This document shows, piece after piece, positions 1 through 7,677 of a DNA stretch of 13,911 nucleotides. The notes beneath the pieces are model-generated. The model did no database searches, was not told the DNA's origin, and saw only the letters and a list, made by a program, of their open reading frames with translations. Positions within the stretch are counted from its first letter, which is position 1. Each line of letters begins with the position of its first letter. Location: the NCBI GenBank assembly GCA_003647435.1, contig QMMV01000015.1:1-13911 (forward strand), in the 5' to 3' direction. Both the position numbers and the translations under genes were made by a program. Source of the DNA: Deltaproteobacteria bacterium. Lineage in GTDB: Bacteria > Desulfobacterota > Desulfobacteria > Desulfobacterales > C00003060.

Positions 1-136
1 CTGTTTTTTCTTTACGCTCAGTTACCTGCCTGCCGGCAGGCAGGGGCTCGAGTTTGAGACGGTCTCCAATCGGATGGCCTGTCCGTTCCGTATGTCTGTT
101 TTTTAAAAGAGCTAAAGTGTTACAAATATTGAAGCC
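1..136. other. Intergenic leader before the rRNA methyltransferase gene
   Basis: No gene is visible here. The stretch holds a 20-bp perfect palindrome (25-44) and a short inverted repeat GAGAC-G-GTCTC (56-66). I see no convincing -35/-10 pair for the downstream gene: TTGAGA at 54-59 has no matching -10 box at normal spacing. The upstream neighbour lies outside the window, so transcription could also enter from the left. Confidence 0.5.
25..44. repeat. Perfect 20-bp palindrome
   Basis: The sequence is CCTGCCTGCC followed directly by its reverse complement. It has no T-run after it, so it does not look like an intrinsic terminator. Palindromes of this CCTGCC/GGCAGG type occur as interspersed intergenic elements in some bacterial genomes; that this is one of them is inference, since only one copy is in the window. 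Confidence 0.6.
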
Positions 137-1528
137 ATGTCGGTAGCAAAGGGTGAGGTTCTAAAGGTAGAGATTGAAAAACTGGTTTCCGGGGGCAGGG
201 GCATTGCCCGGGTGGACGGTCTTGCAGTCTTTGTAGACAGGGTTGTTCCCGGGGATGAGGTCCGAGTCAAGGTAGTCAGGAAAAAAAAGAATTACGCCGA
301 AGCCCGAATTGTCGATCTAATCAGACCGTCAGCTTTCAGAGTTAAAGCCCCTTGCTCCTACAGTGGTACCTGCGGCGGCTGCCCATGGCAATTTATCGCT
401 TATGAGAAGCAGCTAAGCTGTAAAAGAGAGCACATAATGGATGCCCTGGAACATATCGGTCGGATCAAAGGCGTGCAAGTCCACCCCCCTGTTGCGTCTC
501 CAAAGCAATTTGGATACAGAAACAAAATGGAGTTTTCCTTTTCTGACAGGAGGTGGCGTCCCCCTGAAGAACTTTCCGCCGGCAATATCAGGGAAGACTT
601 TGCCCTGGGGCTGCATGTGCCGGGAACCTTTGATAAGGTTCTTGATATCGACACCTGTCTACTTCAGCCAAACCTGGGCAACAGCATCCTCGCCGATGTG
701 CGCTCATATGTGAGAAAAAGCGGTATACCACCATATGGACTCAAATCCCACAAAGGCTTTTGGCGCTTTCTCATGCTAAGACACTCTTTCCACTATGATA
801 CCTGGTTGGTAAATATTGTTACTTCTCGGGAGGAAAGGTCCTGGGTTCAACCGCTGGCCGACACTCTTTATGAGAAGTATCAAGAGGTTGTCTCTATTGT
901 CAATAATGTGAATACAAGGCGAGCTGCAATAGCCCTCGGCGAATATGAGATACTCCTTGCAGGCGAGCCATTCATCAAAGAAAAGATAGGGAGATTTGAA
1001 TTCACGATTTCTGCCAATTCTTTTTTTCAAACTAACACAGATTGCGCCAGGCGTCTTTATGAGATAGTGAGGGATTATTCCGGTCTCACAGGCCGTGAGG
1101 TGGTTTTGGATCTTTACAGCGGAACCGGAACGATTCCAATATTTTTGTCAAGCAGGGCGAAGAAAGTAATAGGCATCGAGATTTCAGAAAATGCCGTCCG
1201 CGATGCTCAAAAGAACTGCCAGAAAAACCAGATCGAAAACTGTCTATTCATATGCGGGGATATCAAAGCAGGGCTCAAGCACCTTCAAGATAAGCCGGAT
1301 GTCATTGTTGTAGACCCACCAAGGGCAGGTATGCCTCCGGACGTAATTAAACTGATCGGCGGTCTTTCTCCATCCATTATCATCTACGTGTCGTGCAATC
1401 CGGCCACTATGGCCAGAGACCTTGCAATGCTAAAACAAAATTATCACGTCCTCGAAATCCAGCCGGTCGACATGTTCCCTCATACACCCCATATAGAGTC
1501 TGTGGCAAGACTCGAACTAACAAAGTGA
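137..1528 (+). CDS. rlmD: 23S rRNA (uracil-C5)-methyltransferase, RlmD/RumA family
   Basis: This protein transfers a methyl group from S-adenosylmethionine to C5 of a uridine in 23S rRNA (U1939 for E. coli RlmD). The 463 residues fit the family. An N-terminal TRAM domain (about 1-62) is followed by the [4Fe-4S] cysteines C73, C79, C82 (CxxxxxCGGC) and C174. The family motif YRNKMEFSF is at 127-135. The SAM-binding loop DLYSGTGTIP is in the C-terminal half, then VDPPRAG. The catalytic nucleophile is C420 in SCNPATMARDL and the general base is E454 in HIESV. The start is ATG 137, the only one giving a full TRAM domain; its ribosome site is weak (GAAG). A terminator follows, so it is a separate unit from the dsr operon. 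The exact target uridine (RlmD, RlmC or a dual enzyme) cannot be told from sequence alone. Confidence 0.93.
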   Translation: MSVAKGEVLKVEIEKLVSGGRGIARVDGLAVFVDRVVPGDEVRVKVVRKKKNYAEARIVDLIRPSAFRVKAPCSYSGTCGGCPWQFIAYEKQLSCKREHIMDALEHIGRIKGVQVHPPVASPKQFGYRNKMEFSFSDRRWRPPEELSAGNIREDFALGLHVPGTFDKVLDIDTCLLQPNLGNSILADVRSYVRKSGIPPYGLKSHKGFWRFLMLRHSFHYDTWLVNIVTSREERSWVQPLADTLYEKYQEVVSIVNNVNTRRAAIALGEYEILLAGEPFIKEKIGRFEFTISANSFFQTNTDCARRLYEIVRDYSGLTGREVVLDLYSGTGTIPIFLSSRAKKVIGIEISENAVRDAQKNCQKNQIENCLFICGDIKAGLKHLQDKPDVIVVDPPRAGMPPDVIKLIGGLSPSIIIYVSCNPATMARDLAMLKQNYHVLEIQPVDMFPHTPHIESVARLELTK

Positions 1529-1536
1529 TGCGGCTT

Positions 1537-1568
1537 CGTAATCTGGGTCCAGAGCTTACGGTTTTTTT
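1537..1568 (+). terminator. Rho-independent terminator after rlmD
   Basis: The arms CGTAATCTGG and CCAGA-GC-TTACG form a stem with a two-base bulge and a very small loop, followed at once by G and a run of seven T. It begins nine bases after the rlmD stop codon and separates that gene from the dsr operon. Confidence 0.7.
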
Positions 1569-1588
1569 CGCTTTTTTTTGTTTTTGTC

Positions 1589-1617
1589 TTGACAACCAGC
1601 AGCTTTTTGTGTATTCG
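1589..1617 (+). promoter_or_regulatory. Candidate sigma70-type promoter of the rsbRD-dsrMKJOP operon
   Basis: A perfect -35 hexamer TTGACA (1589-1594) is followed, after a 17-bp spacer, by TATTCG (1612-1617), a weak -10 box matching TATAAT at its first three bases. A T-rich tract (1561-1588) lies upstream. The predicted transcript would start near 1624, about 50 bases before the ATG at 1676. The position just after the rlmD terminator and before the first gene of the operon supports it; the poor -10 box suggests an activator may be needed. Confidence 0.45.
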
Positions 1618-1675
1618 GCCAGTGATTGCGTAGCGCCAAGTTAAGGTGTGTTCACAAGGGCGGGAACCTTCCTGT

Positions 1676-2227
1676 ATGAGCCTGAAAGATCTCTTAATAA
1701 AAAACAAACATGCTATTTTAGAAAAATGGTTTGACATAGCTTTAGGGGTATATGCGGAGCAAGGCCAAACCTTTTTCAAAAAGCAAAAAGATCGGTTTGC
1801 AAATCCAGTTGGTCACACCACCTCCGAAGGAATAGAATCGATATATGACGAACTCTTGAAAGAGACAGAATCTGATAAGCTTCCGCTATTTCTGGAAAAT
1901 ATCATGAAAATAAGGGCTGTTCAGGATTTTTCTGCATCCGACGCCCTGAGTTTTATCCCGGGATTAAAGAGAATAATCAGGGAGCAACTCGGTAGCATCC
2001 TCCTGCAGAAGGAGATTGCCGAAGAGTGGGCGGTATTTGAATCCAAAGTAGACCGGCTGGCCCTGCTCGGTTTTGATGCCTATACCAACTCCCGCCAGAG
2101 GCTCTTCGACAGCAGGGTAAATGAGGTAAGGACCCGGGCTGCAAGATTACTGAAGATGGCAGGTATAGGATATGATATTCCGGTAGAGGAAAAAGGCGTC
2201 AAAAACGGTAAGGCGGATAATGCATAA
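1676..2227 (+). CDS. RsbRD N-terminal-domain protein, first gene of the dsr operon
   Basis: The 183-residue soluble protein resembles the RsbRD_N domain (N-terminal sensory domain of RsbT co-antagonists). The recognisable block is KKQKDRFANPVGHT at about residues 35-48, followed by EGIESIYDELL. In Bacillus-type RsbR proteins this kind of domain is joined to a C-terminal STAS domain that binds the kinase RsbT. Here no STAS domain follows, so a classical stressosome role is unlikely and the real function is unknown. From memory, stand-alone RsbRD_N genes next to dsrM are common in sulfate reducers. The gene ends 26 bases before dsrM and sits behind the operon's promoter candidate. I chose ATG 1676 (MSLKDLL), which starts at the conserved helix; an in-frame GTG at 1646 would add ten residues. 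Neither start has a strong ribosome site. Confidence 0.85.
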   Translation: MSLKDLLIKNKHAILEKWFDIALGVYAEQGQTFFKKQKDRFANPVGHTTSEGIESIYDELLKETESDKLPLFLENIMKIRAVQDFSASDALSFIPGLKRIIREQLGSILLQKEIAEEWAVFESKVDRLALLGFDAYTNSRQRLFDSRVNEVRTRAARLLKMAGIGYDIPVEEKGVKNGKADNA

Positions 2228-2253
2228 CTTAACATGAAGTGGGGGAACACTAA

Positions 2254-3267
2254 ATGAATGTGATAGTGAGTCTCACGATTTCTTCCATCGCGGTCGTAGT
2301 CTTGGTTTTGATTCCTCTTATAGGGGTGTGGGGGTTGCATCTACACTATCTGTTTGGAGTCGTTATTCCGTATCTTGCTGCGGCTACGTTTTTTGTGGGC
2401 ATTGTCTACCGTGTGGTGGATTGGGCAAAGTCGCCTGTACCTTTCCGCATACCCTCAACATGCGGTCAGCAAAAGACAATGCCCTGGGTCAAAAGGACGT
2501 ATGTAGATTATCTGGATAACCCGGACAGTACGTTAGGAACCGTCCTGAGGATGGTTCTCGAGATACTTTGTTTCCGTTCTTTGTTCAGGAACACGAAGCT
2601 GCAATTCGGCAGCGGCGAAAAGATCAAGTATGCATCAGCGAAGTGGCTATGGTTAGGGGCAATAGTTTTCCATTATGCCTTTCTCACGGTATTGATCAGA
2701 CACCTCTGGCTTTTTACCGAGCCTGTCCCGTTTTTTGTCCAATTACTCAATAAACTTGACGGATTCTTGCAAATCTTTGTGCCGACAATATACCTGAGCG
2801 GCTTCGTTCTCGGGGCAGCCGTGACCTACCTTCTCCTGAGAAGGCTTTTCATCCCACAGGTACGATATGTATCTTTGCCTGCTGATTACTTTCCACTCTT
2901 ACTGATCATCGGCATGGCCTTTACAGGTATTCTCATGCGTTACCTACTCAAGGTGGATATGATAAAGGTCAAGGAGCTAACCCTGGGACTCGTCCGTTTC
3001 AGTCCAAGAGTACCCGATGGGATCGGGGTAATCTTTTATATCCATTTGTTTCTTGTCAGTAGCCTGTTTGCTTATTTCCCTTTTAGCAAGCTTGTGCATA
3101 TGGCGGGTGTCTTCCTGAGCCCGACAAGGAATCTTTCCAACAATAGCCGCGCAGTCAGGCACATTAACCCGTGGAACTACCCTGTGAAGGTTCACACATA
3201 TCAAGCATATGAAGATGAGTTTAGAGAAAAGATGAAAGCCGCTGGATTACCTGTAGAAAAAGAATAA
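2254..3267 (+). CDS. dsrM: DsrM, membrane cytochrome b subunit of the DsrMKJOP complex
   Basis: DsrM is the diheme cytochrome b (NarI-like) subunit that exchanges electrons with menaquinone and passes them to DsrK on the cytoplasmic side. The 337-residue sequence has about six hydrophobic segments (near 2-25, 37-55, 132-151, 172-195, 212-232, 257-275). Candidate heme b ligands lie within or near helices: H140 and H150 (FHYAFLTVLIRH), and H264 and H282 (YIHLF, LVHMAG). The start is ATG 2254 behind a G-rich site (GGGGG about ten bases upstream). It is followed after 30 bases by dsrK, the usual order. The length matches the family. That it works as a menaquinol oxidase in this organism is inferred from studies of DsrMKJOP elsewhere. 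Confidence 0.95.
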   Translation: MNVIVSLTISSIAVVVLVLIPLIGVWGLHLHYLFGVVIPYLAAATFFVGIVYRVVDWAKSPVPFRIPSTCGQQKTMPWVKRTYVDYLDNPDSTLGTVLRMVLEILCFRSLFRNTKLQFGSGEKIKYASAKWLWLGAIVFHYAFLTVLIRHLWLFTEPVPFFVQLLNKLDGFLQIFVPTIYLSGFVLGAAVTYLLLRRLFIPQVRYVSLPADYFPLLLIIGMAFTGILMRYLLKVDMIKVKELTLGLVRFSPRVPDGIGVIFYIHLFLVSSLFAYFPFSKLVHMAGVFLSPTRNLSNNSRAVRHINPWNYPVKVHTYQAYEDEFREKMKAAGLPVEKE

Positions 3268-3297
3268 TTTGAAAAATTATCTTCAAAAGGAGTTCCT

Positions 3298-4929
3298 ATG
3301 GCCGAAAAACTAAAACCGGAAGAAATCTTAAATATCAGTCACCAGCCTCCTCTGACTTCGAAAGGGTGGATGGACACGCGCAGTGAAATCAGGCCGGGTA
3401 TGCATTGTTATGCCTGCGAGCCGAAAAACCTTGAAGTGGTAGACTTTCCAAACCCAAGGCAGTGGTCGGTCATGGATGAAGACTGGAAACTGCCTGAAAA
3501 CTGGAAAGAGATCTTTCTGGAAGGGATGAAGGATCGCCTTGACAGATTTCGTAGCTTCAAGCTTTTCATGGATATCTGTGTAAGATGCGGCGCCTGTGCC
3601 GATAAGTGCCACTTTTTTATTGGTTCCGGAGATCCCAAGAATATGCCGGTTCTGAGGGCAGAACTTTTCAGATCATTATACCGTAAGTATTTTACAACAG
3701 CAGGGAAACTCTTTGGCAAGGCAGCCGGGGCGAGAGAGCTGACGTATGAGGTATTGAAAGAGTTGTGGTACTATCTATACCAGTGCAGCGAATGCCGCCG
3801 CTGCTCTGTCTTTTGCCCTTATGGCATTGATACCGCTGAGCTTACCATCATCGGTAGAGAACTGACCAATCTGTTAGGGCTCAACATCGATTGGATCGCA
3901 GCTCCTGTGGCGTTCTGTTATAGAACGGGGAATCACCTTGGCATTCAGCCCCATGCCTATAAAGGCATGATCGAGTTTTTTGTCGATGAAATAGAGGATA
4001 TCACGGGTGTCCGTGTAAATCCCACTTTTAACAGGAAAGGAGCCGAGATCCTTTTTATCACCCCTTCCGGTGATGTCTTTGCTGACCCTGGAACATTTAC
4101 CTGCATGGGGTACCTGATCCTTTTTCATTACCTGGAGAGTCTCGGGCTGGACATCACCTGGAGCACATATGCCTCTGAAGGAGGGAATTTTGGTTTTTTT
4201 ACCTCCCACGAGATGGCAAAACGGCTCAATGCAAAGATGTACGCCGAGGCCAAGCGATTGGGGGTAAAATGGATACTTGGCGGAGAATGCGGCCACATGT
4301 GGCGGGTTATTAATCAGTATATGGATACCTTTAATGGCCCCGCCGATTTTCTTGAAGAACCTGTTTCCCCGATCACCGGTACGAAATTCGAGAATGCAAA
4401 ATCGACAAAGATGGTTCACATCTGTGAGTTCACGGCAGATCTTATCAGAAATAACAAATTGAAGTTGGACCCCAGCAGAAATGATAACAAAATAGTCACC
4501 TTCCACGATTCATGTAATCCTGCCAGGGCCATGGGACTTTTGGAAGAGCCGCGCTACATCATCAAGAATGTGTGTAACCACTTTTACGAGATGCCGCCCA
4601 ACACCATCAGGGAGCAGACTTACTGCTGCGGGGGCGGATCAGGATTGAATGCAGGTGAAGACATGGAGCTGAGGATGCGCGGGGGGCTACCCAGGGCAAA
4701 TGCAGTGAAATACGTTCACGACAAGTATGGAGTGAACATGCTTGCGTGTATTTGCGCAATCGACAGGGCGGTCTTCCCGGAACTCATGAACTATTGGGAG
4801 ACCGGGGCAGAGGTGACAGGTATTCATGAACTGGTGGCAAATGCCCTGGTGTTACCTGGCGAAAAGAAAAGAACAACCGACTTGCGTGCAGAACCCCTTC
4901 CGGGAATGGAGGAAACTGAGGATGTATGA
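3298..4929 (+). CDS. dsrK: DsrK, HdrD-like catalytic iron-sulfur subunit
   Basis: DsrK is the cytoplasmic catalytic subunit related to heterodisulfide reductase HdrD, thought to reduce the DsrC trisulfide formed during sulfite reduction. The 543 residues carry two ferredoxin-type [4Fe-4S] motifs, C94/C97/C100/C104 (CVRCGACADKC) and C163/C166/C169/C173 (CSECRRCSVFC). The C-terminal CCG region provides C331 (GGECGHMWR), C406 (HDSCNPAR), C443-C444 (CCGGGSG) and C484/C486 (ACICAIDR), the set expected for the catalytic cluster. The last pair is CxC rather than the CxxC of HdrB; I believe this is usual in DsrK but cannot verify it here. A strong ribosome site (AAAGGAG) precedes ATG 3298. The 3' end overlaps dsrJ by eight bases, indicating translational coupling. 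Confidence 0.96.
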   Translation: MAEKLKPEEILNISHQPPLTSKGWMDTRSEIRPGMHCYACEPKNLEVVDFPNPRQWSVMDEDWKLPENWKEIFLEGMKDRLDRFRSFKLFMDICVRCGACADKCHFFIGSGDPKNMPVLRAELFRSLYRKYFTTAGKLFGKAAGARELTYEVLKELWYYLYQCSECRRCSVFCPYGIDTAELTIIGRELTNLLGLNIDWIAAPVAFCYRTGNHLGIQPHAYKGMIEFFVDEIEDITGVRVNPTFNRKGAEILFITPSGDVFADPGTFTCMGYLILFHYLESLGLDITWSTYASEGGNFGFFTSHEMAKRLNAKMYAEAKRLGVKWILGGECGHMWRVINQYMDTFNGPADFLEEPVSPITGTKFENAKSTKMVHICEFTADLIRNNKLKLDPSRNDNKIVTFHDSCNPARAMGLLEEPRYIIKNVCNHFYEMPPNTIREQTYCCGGGSGLNAGEDMELRMRGGLPRANAVKYVHDKYGVNMLACICAIDRAVFPELMNYWETGAEVTGIHELVANALVLPGEKKRTTDLRAEPLPGMEETEDV

Positions 4930-5305
4930 TGGAGGCAAGATAATCACCGGGCTCATCATTGGTATTGGTTTGATTGCATTTCCTATCTGGCTTAATGCAG
5001 GCAAGGCTGTGAAGAAGGCCGACCCAAAACTTCCTGCCAAAGAAAAGCAGTGCGTCGAACCCACGCAGTATATGTTGACCAACCATATGGAAGTATTGGA
5101 TTTGTGGAGGGATTCCGTTGTACGTCTTGGTGACAGATACTTCATTAGCTTTGATGGGAAAAAATACAGGGTAAGCCTTCAAAATACTTGCATGAGCGCG
5201 GAATGTCATCCTAAGAAGAAAGAATTCTGTGACGAATGTCACGACTATATGGGGATAGAGCCCTACTGTTGGGATTGCCACATTGAAAAGGGGGAGAAAA
5301 AGTAA
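4922..5305 (+). CDS. dsrJ: DsrJ, periplasmic triheme cytochrome c
   Basis: DsrJ is the small triheme c-type cytochrome of DsrMKJOP, held at the periplasmic face by an N-terminal hydrophobic segment (residues 7-25). Three heme-binding sites occur near the C terminus: an atypical CX4CH at 90-96 (CMSAECH), and canonical CxxCH at 103-107 (CDECH) and 116-120 (CWDCH). C44, in the block QCVEPTQYM, aligns with the conserved cysteine proposed as the unusual His/Cys heme ligand in DsrJ. The start is ATG 4922, overlapping the last eight bases of dsrK. It gives 127 residues and puts the hydrophobic anchor at the N terminus; the open frame extends upstream to 4826, but that part lies inside dsrK and adds a non-signal sequence. 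The stop overlaps the dsrO start (TAATG). The physiological role of its hemes is unsettled. Confidence 0.94.
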   Translation: MYDGGKIITGLIIGIGLIAFPIWLNAGKAVKKADPKLPAKEKQCVEPTQYMLTNHMEVLDLWRDSVVRLGDRYFISFDGKKYRVSLQNTCMSAECHPKKKEFCDECHDYMGIEPYCWDCHIEKGEKK

Positions 5306-6147
5306 TGGCTTTCGACAGAAGGAAATTCTTGAAAGTAAGCGGGCTTTCGGTACTTGGGGTGTGGGCTAAGTCTGCCGCGGATGCCCTGGCAGGAGAAAAG
5401 CCAGGCTTTGGTATTACTGAAAAGCTGCTGCATCTGTTTCGGAAGCCGGTTGGGTTTGCGTCTGCCGATGCCCTGACAGCAAAGAAATGGGCCATGGTAA
5501 TCAAGGTGCGGAATTGTCCAACCGACTGTCACGCTTGTATTGATGCATGCGATTATGTCCACAATATTCCCGATGCTGAAAAAATGCCCAGTCCGAGACA
5601 TGAAATAAAATGGATATGGCAGGATGAGTACAAGCACGCTTTTCCGGATCAACAGCACGAATACGTTGAAGAACGTCTGAAGAAACTCCCATTTCTGCTT
5701 CTGTGCAATCACTGTGATAATCCTCCTTGCGTGAGGGTATGCCCGACGAAGGCAACATTTAAAAGAGAAGACGGGATCGTCATGATGGACCAGCATCGAT
5801 GCATCGGATGCAGGTTCTGTATGGCTGCATGTCCATATGGATCCCGTAGTTTTAACTGGGTAGACCCGAGACCGTATATTGAAAAACAATATCCTGAATA
5901 TCCAATAAGAGTTAGAGGTGTAGTTGAAAAATGCACTTTTTGTGCAGAAAGACTTGCAATAGGGAAGATCCCAGCTTGTGTGGAGGCATGCCAGAATGAG
6001 GCTAAAAAGCATGGTCGGGAACCTGCATTGGTATTTGGTGACCTGGAAGATCCTGAATCGGAAGTAAGAAAGCTGCTTCGTTCGCATTACGCAATCCGCC
6101 GAAAACCAGAACTGGGGACAGGCCCTCAAATTTACTACATAGTGTGA
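5305..6147 (+). CDS. dsrO: DsrO, periplasmic iron-sulfur subunit with Tat signal
   Basis: DsrO is the periplasmic ferredoxin-like subunit that pairs with the membrane protein DsrP. Its N terminus has a twin-arginine signal (DRRKFLK at residues 4-10, followed by a hydrophobic stretch and an ADALA-type cleavage region near 25-29), so it is exported folded. Sixteen cysteines form four cluster-binding groups: C71/C75/C78/C82 (with CxxxC first spacing), C134/C137/C142/C146, C166/C169/C172/C176 and C210/C213/C225/C229. The 280-residue length fits. ATG 5305 shares one base with the dsrJ stop codon, a sign of translational coupling, and dsrP follows after seven bases. Confidence 0.95.
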   Translation: MAFDRRKFLKVSGLSVLGVWAKSAADALAGEKPGFGITEKLLHLFRKPVGFASADALTAKKWAMVIKVRNCPTDCHACIDACDYVHNIPDAEKMPSPRHEIKWIWQDEYKHAFPDQQHEYVEERLKKLPFLLLCNHCDNPPCVRVCPTKATFKREDGIVMMDQHRCIGCRFCMAACPYGSRSFNWVDPRPYIEKQYPEYPIRVRGVVEKCTFCAERLAIGKIPACVEACQNEAKKHGREPALVFGDLEDPESEVRKLLRSHYAIRRKPELGTGPQIYYIV

Positions 6148-6154
6148 GGTAACT

Positions 6155-7321
6155 ATGCTTGAGAAGGCGTTTGTTGGAGGTCGAAAATACTGGATATGGA
6201 TGGCATTTTTGCTGGGTGTCATCGGTTTGGGCTTTATTATGTATTTGTGGCAATGGCGTTATGGCCTGGGTTTAACAGGCATGGGAAGGGACGTTTCCTG
6301 GGGGTTTTATATCGCCCAGTTCACGTATCTTGTGGGTGTGGCAGCCTCCGGGGTTATGGTGGTCTTACCTTGCTACATCCATAATTATAAGCCGTTTGCA
6401 AAGGTTACGATTCTCGGAGAATTTCTGGCTGTTGCTGCAGTAACGATGTGTTTGATGTTCATTCTTGTAGATTTGGGCAGGGTGGATCGGCTTCTGAATA
6501 TGATACTGCATCCGACGCCCAATTCCATCCTTTTCTGGGATATGGTTGTCCTGAATGTATATCTTTTTTTAAATATTTTCATCGGCTGGGTCGCACTATC
6601 GGCAGAACGCAAGGACGTGCCACCTCCTCACTGGATCAAGCCTTTCATTTATATTTCCATTCCATGGGCTTTCAGCATCCACACTGTTACGGCGTTCCTT
6701 TACGCAGGCCTGCCAGGAAGACATTTCTGGCTGACCGCCATCATGGCTGCCCGCTTTCTTGCATCAGCGTTTTGTTCGGGGCCTGCACTTCTGATCGTGT
6801 TCTGCCTTATTGTAAGGAAAGTTACTAAATTTGATCCTGGCAAAGATCAGATTCGGACGCTGGGCGGCATTGTGGCTTATGCTATGATCTTAAACGTATT
6901 TTTCTTCCTGCTTGAGCTCTTTACTGCCTTCTACAGCCAGATACCCGGGCACATGCATTCATTCATATATTTGTTCCGCGGGCTGGAAGGGCATGCCCGG
7001 CTTGTTCCATGGATGTGGACTTTCGTTGTATTTGCGGTGGCCGCCCTCGTCCTTCTGATTGTGCCTGCCACACGCAGGAAATTAGATACCTTATTGGTAG
7101 GGTGTGTGTGTGTAATTATTGCTACGTGGATCGACAAAGGCCTGGGCCTGGTTATAGGTGGTTTCACACCAAACCCTCTTGGCAAGGTGGTAGAATACTG
7201 GCCTACGGGCCCTGAGTTTCTGATTAGTCTGGGAGTTTGGGCTACCGGCGTCCTTATTCTTACGGCACTTTATAAAATTGCCATATCCGTGAGGGAAGAG
7301 GCGGGTATTTATAAAGCATGA
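6155..7321 (+). CDS. dsrP: DsrP, NrfD-family integral membrane subunit
   Basis: DsrP is a polytopic NrfD/PsrC-family protein that is expected to bind menaquinone/menaquinol and to exchange electrons with DsrO. The 388 residues are mostly hydrophobic, with about ten transmembrane segments beginning at 13-32. Family-like stretches include WGFYIAQFTYLVGVAASG and GRHFWLTAIMAARFLASAF. A GAGG site lies just upstream of ATG 6155, inside or next to the dsrO stop. It is the last gene of the dsr operon: the stop at 7321 is followed by about 90 bases without a gene and then the shared terminator. No heme-binding motif is evident. The direction of quinone chemistry in vivo is inferred, not visible. Confidence 0.95.
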   Translation: MLEKAFVGGRKYWIWMAFLLGVIGLGFIMYLWQWRYGLGLTGMGRDVSWGFYIAQFTYLVGVAASGVMVVLPCYIHNYKPFAKVTILGEFLAVAAVTMCLMFILVDLGRVDRLLNMILHPTPNSILFWDMVVLNVYLFLNIFIGWVALSAERKDVPPPHWIKPFIYISIPWAFSIHTVTAFLYAGLPGRHFWLTAIMAARFLASAFCSGPALLIVFCLIVRKVTKFDPGKDQIRTLGGIVAYAMILNVFFFLLELFTAFYSQIPGHMHSFIYLFRGLEGHARLVPWMWTFVVFAVAALVLLIVPATRRKLDTLLVGCVCVIIATWIDKGLGLVIGGFTPNPLGKVVEYWPTGPEFLISLGVWATGVLILTALYKIAISVREEAGIYKA

Positions 7322-7413
7322 GGTAGCGGGGGGCCGCCCGCACCAGTTGGCAAATCCCAAACTGATTAGCGAGCCAAGCCCCCAAGCCCTTAGGTGTCAG
7401 ACATATAGTAAAT

Positions 7414-7451
7414 AAAAAGGGCTCATTCCGCATGGAATTGAGCCCTTTTTT
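7414..7451. terminator. Bidirectional intrinsic terminator between the dsr and qrc operons
   Basis: The left arm AAAAAGGGCTCATTCC (7414-7429) pairs with GGAATTGAGCCCTTTTTT (7434-7451) around the loop GCAT, with a single bulged base. The plus strand ends in a T-run and the minus strand, read the other way, also ends in T residues, so it can stop transcription from both convergent operons. It lies 92 bases after the dsrP stop and 40 bases beyond the stop of the last minus-strand gene. Confidence 0.88.
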
Positions 7452-7491
7452 GTTTTCTTTCTGGTCGGGAGGGGATTACACTCCCAACTTG

Positions 7492-7665
7492 TTAAGGTTG
7501 TGTTCGGGTAACCTTGTAGGCAGTGATTGTTGCTCCAAAGATCAGCAATATTTCCCACACCGCCACTGCAATCCAGCTCTCAAATATGGCAAAAAAGAGA
7601 CCTCCGCCTATGATAGCGGGTATCCCGGAGACTATAATGATCCCTATAAATCTGAAGATATCCAT
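7492..7665 (-). CDS. Small two-helix membrane protein, last gene of the qrc operon
   Basis: This 57-codon gene lies on the minus strand. Its sequence starts MDIFRFIGIIIVSGI and has two hydrophobic segments, about residues 4-28 and 33-51, separated by a short turn with E29 and followed by a basic tail (KVTR). It is preceded by a ribosome site GAGAGGT five bases before ATG (7671-7677), and its stop is 40 bases before the shared terminator. It is 158 bases downstream of the other small gene. I do not recognise the family. Position and orientation suggest co-transcription with qrcABCD and a possible accessory role in the membrane complex, but this is inference. The plus-strand frame opposite it starts inside the terminator hairpin and is not credible. 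Confidence 0.65.
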   Translation of the reverse strand: MDIFRFIGIIIVSGIPAIIGGGLFFAIFESWIAVAVWEILLIFGATITAYKVTRTQP

Positions 7666-7670
7666 ATATT

Positions 7671-7677
7671 ACCTCTC
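7671..7677 (-). promoter_or_regulatory. Ribosome binding site of the 57-codon gene
   Basis: GAGAGGT on the minus strand, five bases before the ATG at 7665. It supports the small gene as a translated unit and fixes its start. Confidence 0.6.

Noticed and set aside
3874..4506. Minus-strand open frame (210 codons) opposite dsrK
   Set aside because: It lies entirely inside the conserved DsrK coding sequence on the other strand and matches nothing recognisable.
4826..4921. Upstream extension of dsrJ to an earlier ATG
   Set aside because: The added 32 residues lie within the 3' end of dsrK and would bury the N-terminal signal anchor; ATG 4922 with an eight-base overlap is the normal arrangement.
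5263..6222. Long minus-strand open frame (319 codons) opposite dsrO
   Set aside because: It is antisense to a fully recognisable ferredoxin with Tat signal and sixteen cluster cysteines, and its own translation has no recognisable domain and an odd composition.
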